From CAZXYF01 sp964644705 (GTDB taxonomy: Bacteria; Planctomycetota; Brocadiia; SM23-32), in contig CAZXYF010000161.1 of assembly GCA_964644705.1 (NCBI GenBank), forward strand, positions 1 through 7,146: a stretch of 7,146 nt of DNA, given 5' to 3'. Position numbers and translations under genes: made by a program. Shown in pieces: positions 6,022 through 7,146 of this stretch (position 1 is its first letter; the number at the start of each line of letters is the position of its first letter). The notes beneath the pieces are model-generated. The model did no database searches. It had not been told where the DNA came from and was given only the letters and a program-made list of their open reading frames with translations.

Positions 6022-6705
6022 TTGATTTCCACGGACGACACACACTACACACAGCTACGCGAACTCGCTGCTCGGGAAGGTGCGCCCCACTTCGGAGTGG
6101 CCGATGTGGCACCGCTCCGCGATTCTTTCAACGAGATGGCCCCCGAGGCGATTGATGGGCTGGACCGAGCCGTCTGTGTCGGGTATCACCTCTCCGACCG
6201 CGTGCTCGAGGACGTCAAGGACCGTCCCACGCATCTGTATTACTTTCATTATCGACGGGTCAATCTCCTGCTGGATGATCTTACGCTCAAACTGACGGCT
6301 TCCATCCAGGGTGAAGGATATGAGGCGCTGCCCATTCCGGCCAGCCAGGTGATCGACTGGGATAATCAGACCGCGCACGTTTCCCACAAACACGTCGCCG
6401 TTGAGGCCGGCCTGGGATGGATCGGGCGCAACAACCTCCTGGTCACTCCCGACCACGGCTCGCGTGTGCGGCTGGGCACTGTTCTCACCGATATGCCCCT
6501 GCCGACTGATTCCCCCCTGGAGGAAGACTGCGGCGAGTGCCGCGCCTGCATCGACGACTGCCCGGCCGACGCGATCAAGGAGGATCCGGCGGACTTTGAG
6601 CACATTGCCTGCTACGAAAAAATCCGCGAGATGATCAAAGAGGTCAATATCGGGCAGAACGTCTGCGGAATATGCATCCGGGCTTGCCGCGGCAAAGAAT
6701 GCTGA
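6022..6705 (+). CDS. QueG-like 4Fe-4S double-cluster protein (short form)
   Basis: A 227-residue cytoplasmic iron-sulfur protein related to epoxyqueuosine reductase QueG and the wider cobalamin-dependent reductase family. The N-terminal domain contains FGVADVAPLRD at 24-34 and a core AVEAGLGWIGRNNLLVTP at 126-143, continuing into GSRVRLGTVLTDMPLP at 146-161, which is the QueG signature region. The C-terminal part has a ferredoxin motif C170, C173, C176, C180-P, then C197, and a second motif C215, C218, C222, with C227 as the last residue. This suggests two [4Fe-4S] clusters. QueG is usually over 300 residues and has a catalytic Asp in a VDSAP-like motif before the GLGWIG segment. The aligned position here appears to be Gln (Q116 in NQTAH), so epoxyqueuosine reductase activity is doubtful. 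The start is TTG, supported by GAGAGG at 6008-6013 eight bases upstream; the nearby ATG at 6006 is out of frame. It is probably monocistronic, divergent from mnmG. Substrate unknown. Confidence 0.88.
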   Translation: MISTDDTHYTQLRELAAREGAPHFGVADVAPLRDSFNEMAPEAIDGLDRAVCVGYHLSDRVLEDVKDRPTHLYYFHYRRVNLLLDDLTLKLTASIQGEGYEALPIPASQVIDWDNQTAHVSHKHVAVEAGLGWIGRNNLLVTPDHGSRVRLGTVLTDMPLPTDSPLEEDCGECRACIDDCPADAIKEDPADFEHIACYEKIREMIKEVNIGQNVCGICIRACRGKEC

Positions 6706-6766
6706 GTAGAAACACATTTCAGCGCTCCATCTCAGAGACCTTTTCATCGGCGCACGAAAGCTCCTC

Positions 6767-6781
6767 CGCCCCTGCGGGGCG
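6767..6781. repeat. Short GC-rich hairpin downstream of the QueG-like gene
   Basis: CGCCCC and GGGGCG form a 6-bp stem closed by a TGC triloop, about 60 bases after the QueG-like stop codon. It has no T tract, so it could be a weak transcript 3'-end structure or chance. The rest of 6706-6902 shows no supported gene apart from the tRNA promoter listed separately. Confidence 0.3.
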
Positions 6782-6860
6782 CCACCACGACAGCAAATCC
6801 TTGCGGGAATGAAGACACTAAACCTGACCTCATTGCGCCCCGTTGTCGGCATGATTGCGT

Positions 6861-6889
6861 TTGCAAAGAAGCCCCCTTTTGCATAACAT
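6861..6889 (+). promoter_or_regulatory. Candidate sigma-70 promoter for tRNA-His
   Basis: TTGCAA at 6861-6866 and TAACAT at 6884-6889 are separated by 17 bases, four matches each. Transcription would begin near 6896, only about seven bases before the mature tRNA 5' end. Such a short leader is common for single tRNA genes. Motif-based inference. Confidence 0.45.
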
Positions 6890-6902
6890 AAGATCCGTCA
6901 GC

Positions 6903-6980
6903 GGTGACCATAGCTCAACTGGACAGAGCATCAGACTGTGGCTCTGAAAGCTGTGGGTTCGAATCCCACTGGTCACCCCA
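6903..6980 (+). tRNA. tRNA-His (anticodon GUG)
   Basis: The full cloverleaf can be folded by eye. The acceptor stem GTGACCA (6904-6910) pairs perfectly with TGGTCAC (6970-6976). The extra G at 6903 opposite discriminator C73 (6977) is the G-1:C73 identity element specific to tRNA-His. The D stem is GCTC/GAGC with GG in the loop. The anticodon stem TCAGA/TCTGA encloses CTGTGGC with anticodon GTG at 6938-6940. The variable loop has five bases. The T stem GTGGG/CCCAC encloses TTCGAAT. The CCA tail is encoded at 6978-6980. It reads CAC and CAU codons and belongs to the GUN anticodon set that is normally modified to queuosine at G34. It forms a single-gene unit with its own promoter candidate and terminator. 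Confidence 0.98.
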
Positions 6981-6990
6981 CAGATGAACC

Positions 6991-7029
6991 AAGGCCGAAA
7001 CGCAAAATATTGCGTTTCGGCCTTTTTTT
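6991..7029 (+). terminator. Strong intrinsic terminator after tRNA-His
   Basis: A perfect 15-bp stem (6991-7005 with 7010-7024) encloses the 4-base loop AATA (7006-7009), and seven T's run through 7023-7029. It begins 11 bases after the CCA end of the tRNA. On the opposite strand the stem is followed by only two T's before GG, so it works mainly on the plus strand. Confidence 0.95.
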
Positions 7030-7081
7030 ATTTCGATGTTGATAAACTACCACCATGCGGAGCGCGGCATCGCTTTTCCCA

Positions 7082-7146
7082 TCAACGCTCCGGCGGCGGT
7101 CCTTCGGTTGATGCACCCGGTATCTCCTCCCAGTCCCGGTCCTGAC
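7082..7146 (-). CDS. Possible C-terminal end of a gene entering from the right (partial)
   Basis: On the minus strand one frame is open from the window edge for 20 codons and stops at TGA (complement of 7082-7084). It encodes a hydrophilic tail starting QDRDWEEIPG and ending GPPPER. Acidic, proline-rich composition and GC-rich third positions suit a protein C-terminus. It would converge on the tRNA-His unit, with the terminator between them. The stretch is too short to identify a family, and the other two frames are also open for 32 codons or more, so this is tentative. Confidence 0.35.
   Translation of the reverse strand, partial: QDRDWEEIPGASTEGPPPER

Noticed and set aside
5793..6041. 82-codon minus-strand frame across the mnmG/QueG-like gap
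   Set aside because: It starts inside the QueG-like gene, covers both promoter candidates, and has no recognisable motif or evident ribosome-binding site. It is probably chance.
6022..6705. Naming this gene queG
   Set aside because: It is much shorter than QueG and seems to lack the catalytic Asp, so only family-level similarity is claimed.
6055..6852. Minus-strand open frame of 265 codons opposite the QueG-like gene
   Set aside because: It covers most of a gene with strong QueG-family and cysteine motifs on the other strand, and its own translation shows no domain.

Overview
The window is ordinary bacterial chromosome, mostly core RNA-modification genes with a few poorly characterised neighbours. 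The coding sequence is moderately GC-rich, most genes have Shine-Dalgarno sites, one gene starts with TTG, and the tRNA gene encodes its own CCA. The gene set (MnmG, RlmN, a QueG-like Fe-S protein, a HypE-like AIR-synthase protein) fits an anaerobic or microaerophilic Gram-negative bacterium. A member of the PVC group (for example Kiritimatiellota) is possible, but this is an impression from protein style and nothing in the window proves it.

Layout. (1) 171-863 (+): an uncharacterised protein with an N-terminal C2HC zinc finger, a pRiA4b ORF-3-like core and a C-terminal cysteine cluster. It converges on the next gene across a perfect 12-bp inverted repeat. (2) 1946-2581 and 929-1936 (both -): a two-gene unit of a phosphoserine-phosphatase-like HAD hydrolase and an AIR-synthase/HypE-like protein, 9 bp apart. 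(3) 2582-2869: a non-coding gap with two inverted repeats, one built from tandem TTTRYC hexamers. (4) 3928-5748 and 2870-3898 (both -): mnmG followed by rlmN, 29 bp apart and probably co-transcribed. (5) 5749-6021: a divergent promoter region. (6) 6022-6705 (+): a short QueG-like protein with two ferredoxin-type cysteine motifs. (7) 6903-6980 (+): tRNA-His(GUG) with its own candidate promoter and a very strong intrinsic terminator at 6991-7029. (8) 7082-7146 (-): possibly the last codons of a gene that enters from the right.

The common theme is tRNA and rRNA maturation. MnmG modifies U34 of several tRNAs. RlmN methylates A2503 of 23S rRNA and, in some bacteria, A37 of tRNAs. The Fe-S protein belongs to the broad family of the queuosine enzyme QueG and lies just upstream of tRNA-His(GUG), a normal queuosine substrate. 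However, it appears to lack the QueG catalytic Asp, so this link is only suggestive. I see no mobile element, CRISPR array, prophage, toxin-antitoxin pair or recognisable defence system. The least explained items are the zinc-finger protein, the HAD/AIR-synthase pair and the hexamer-based inverted repeat.
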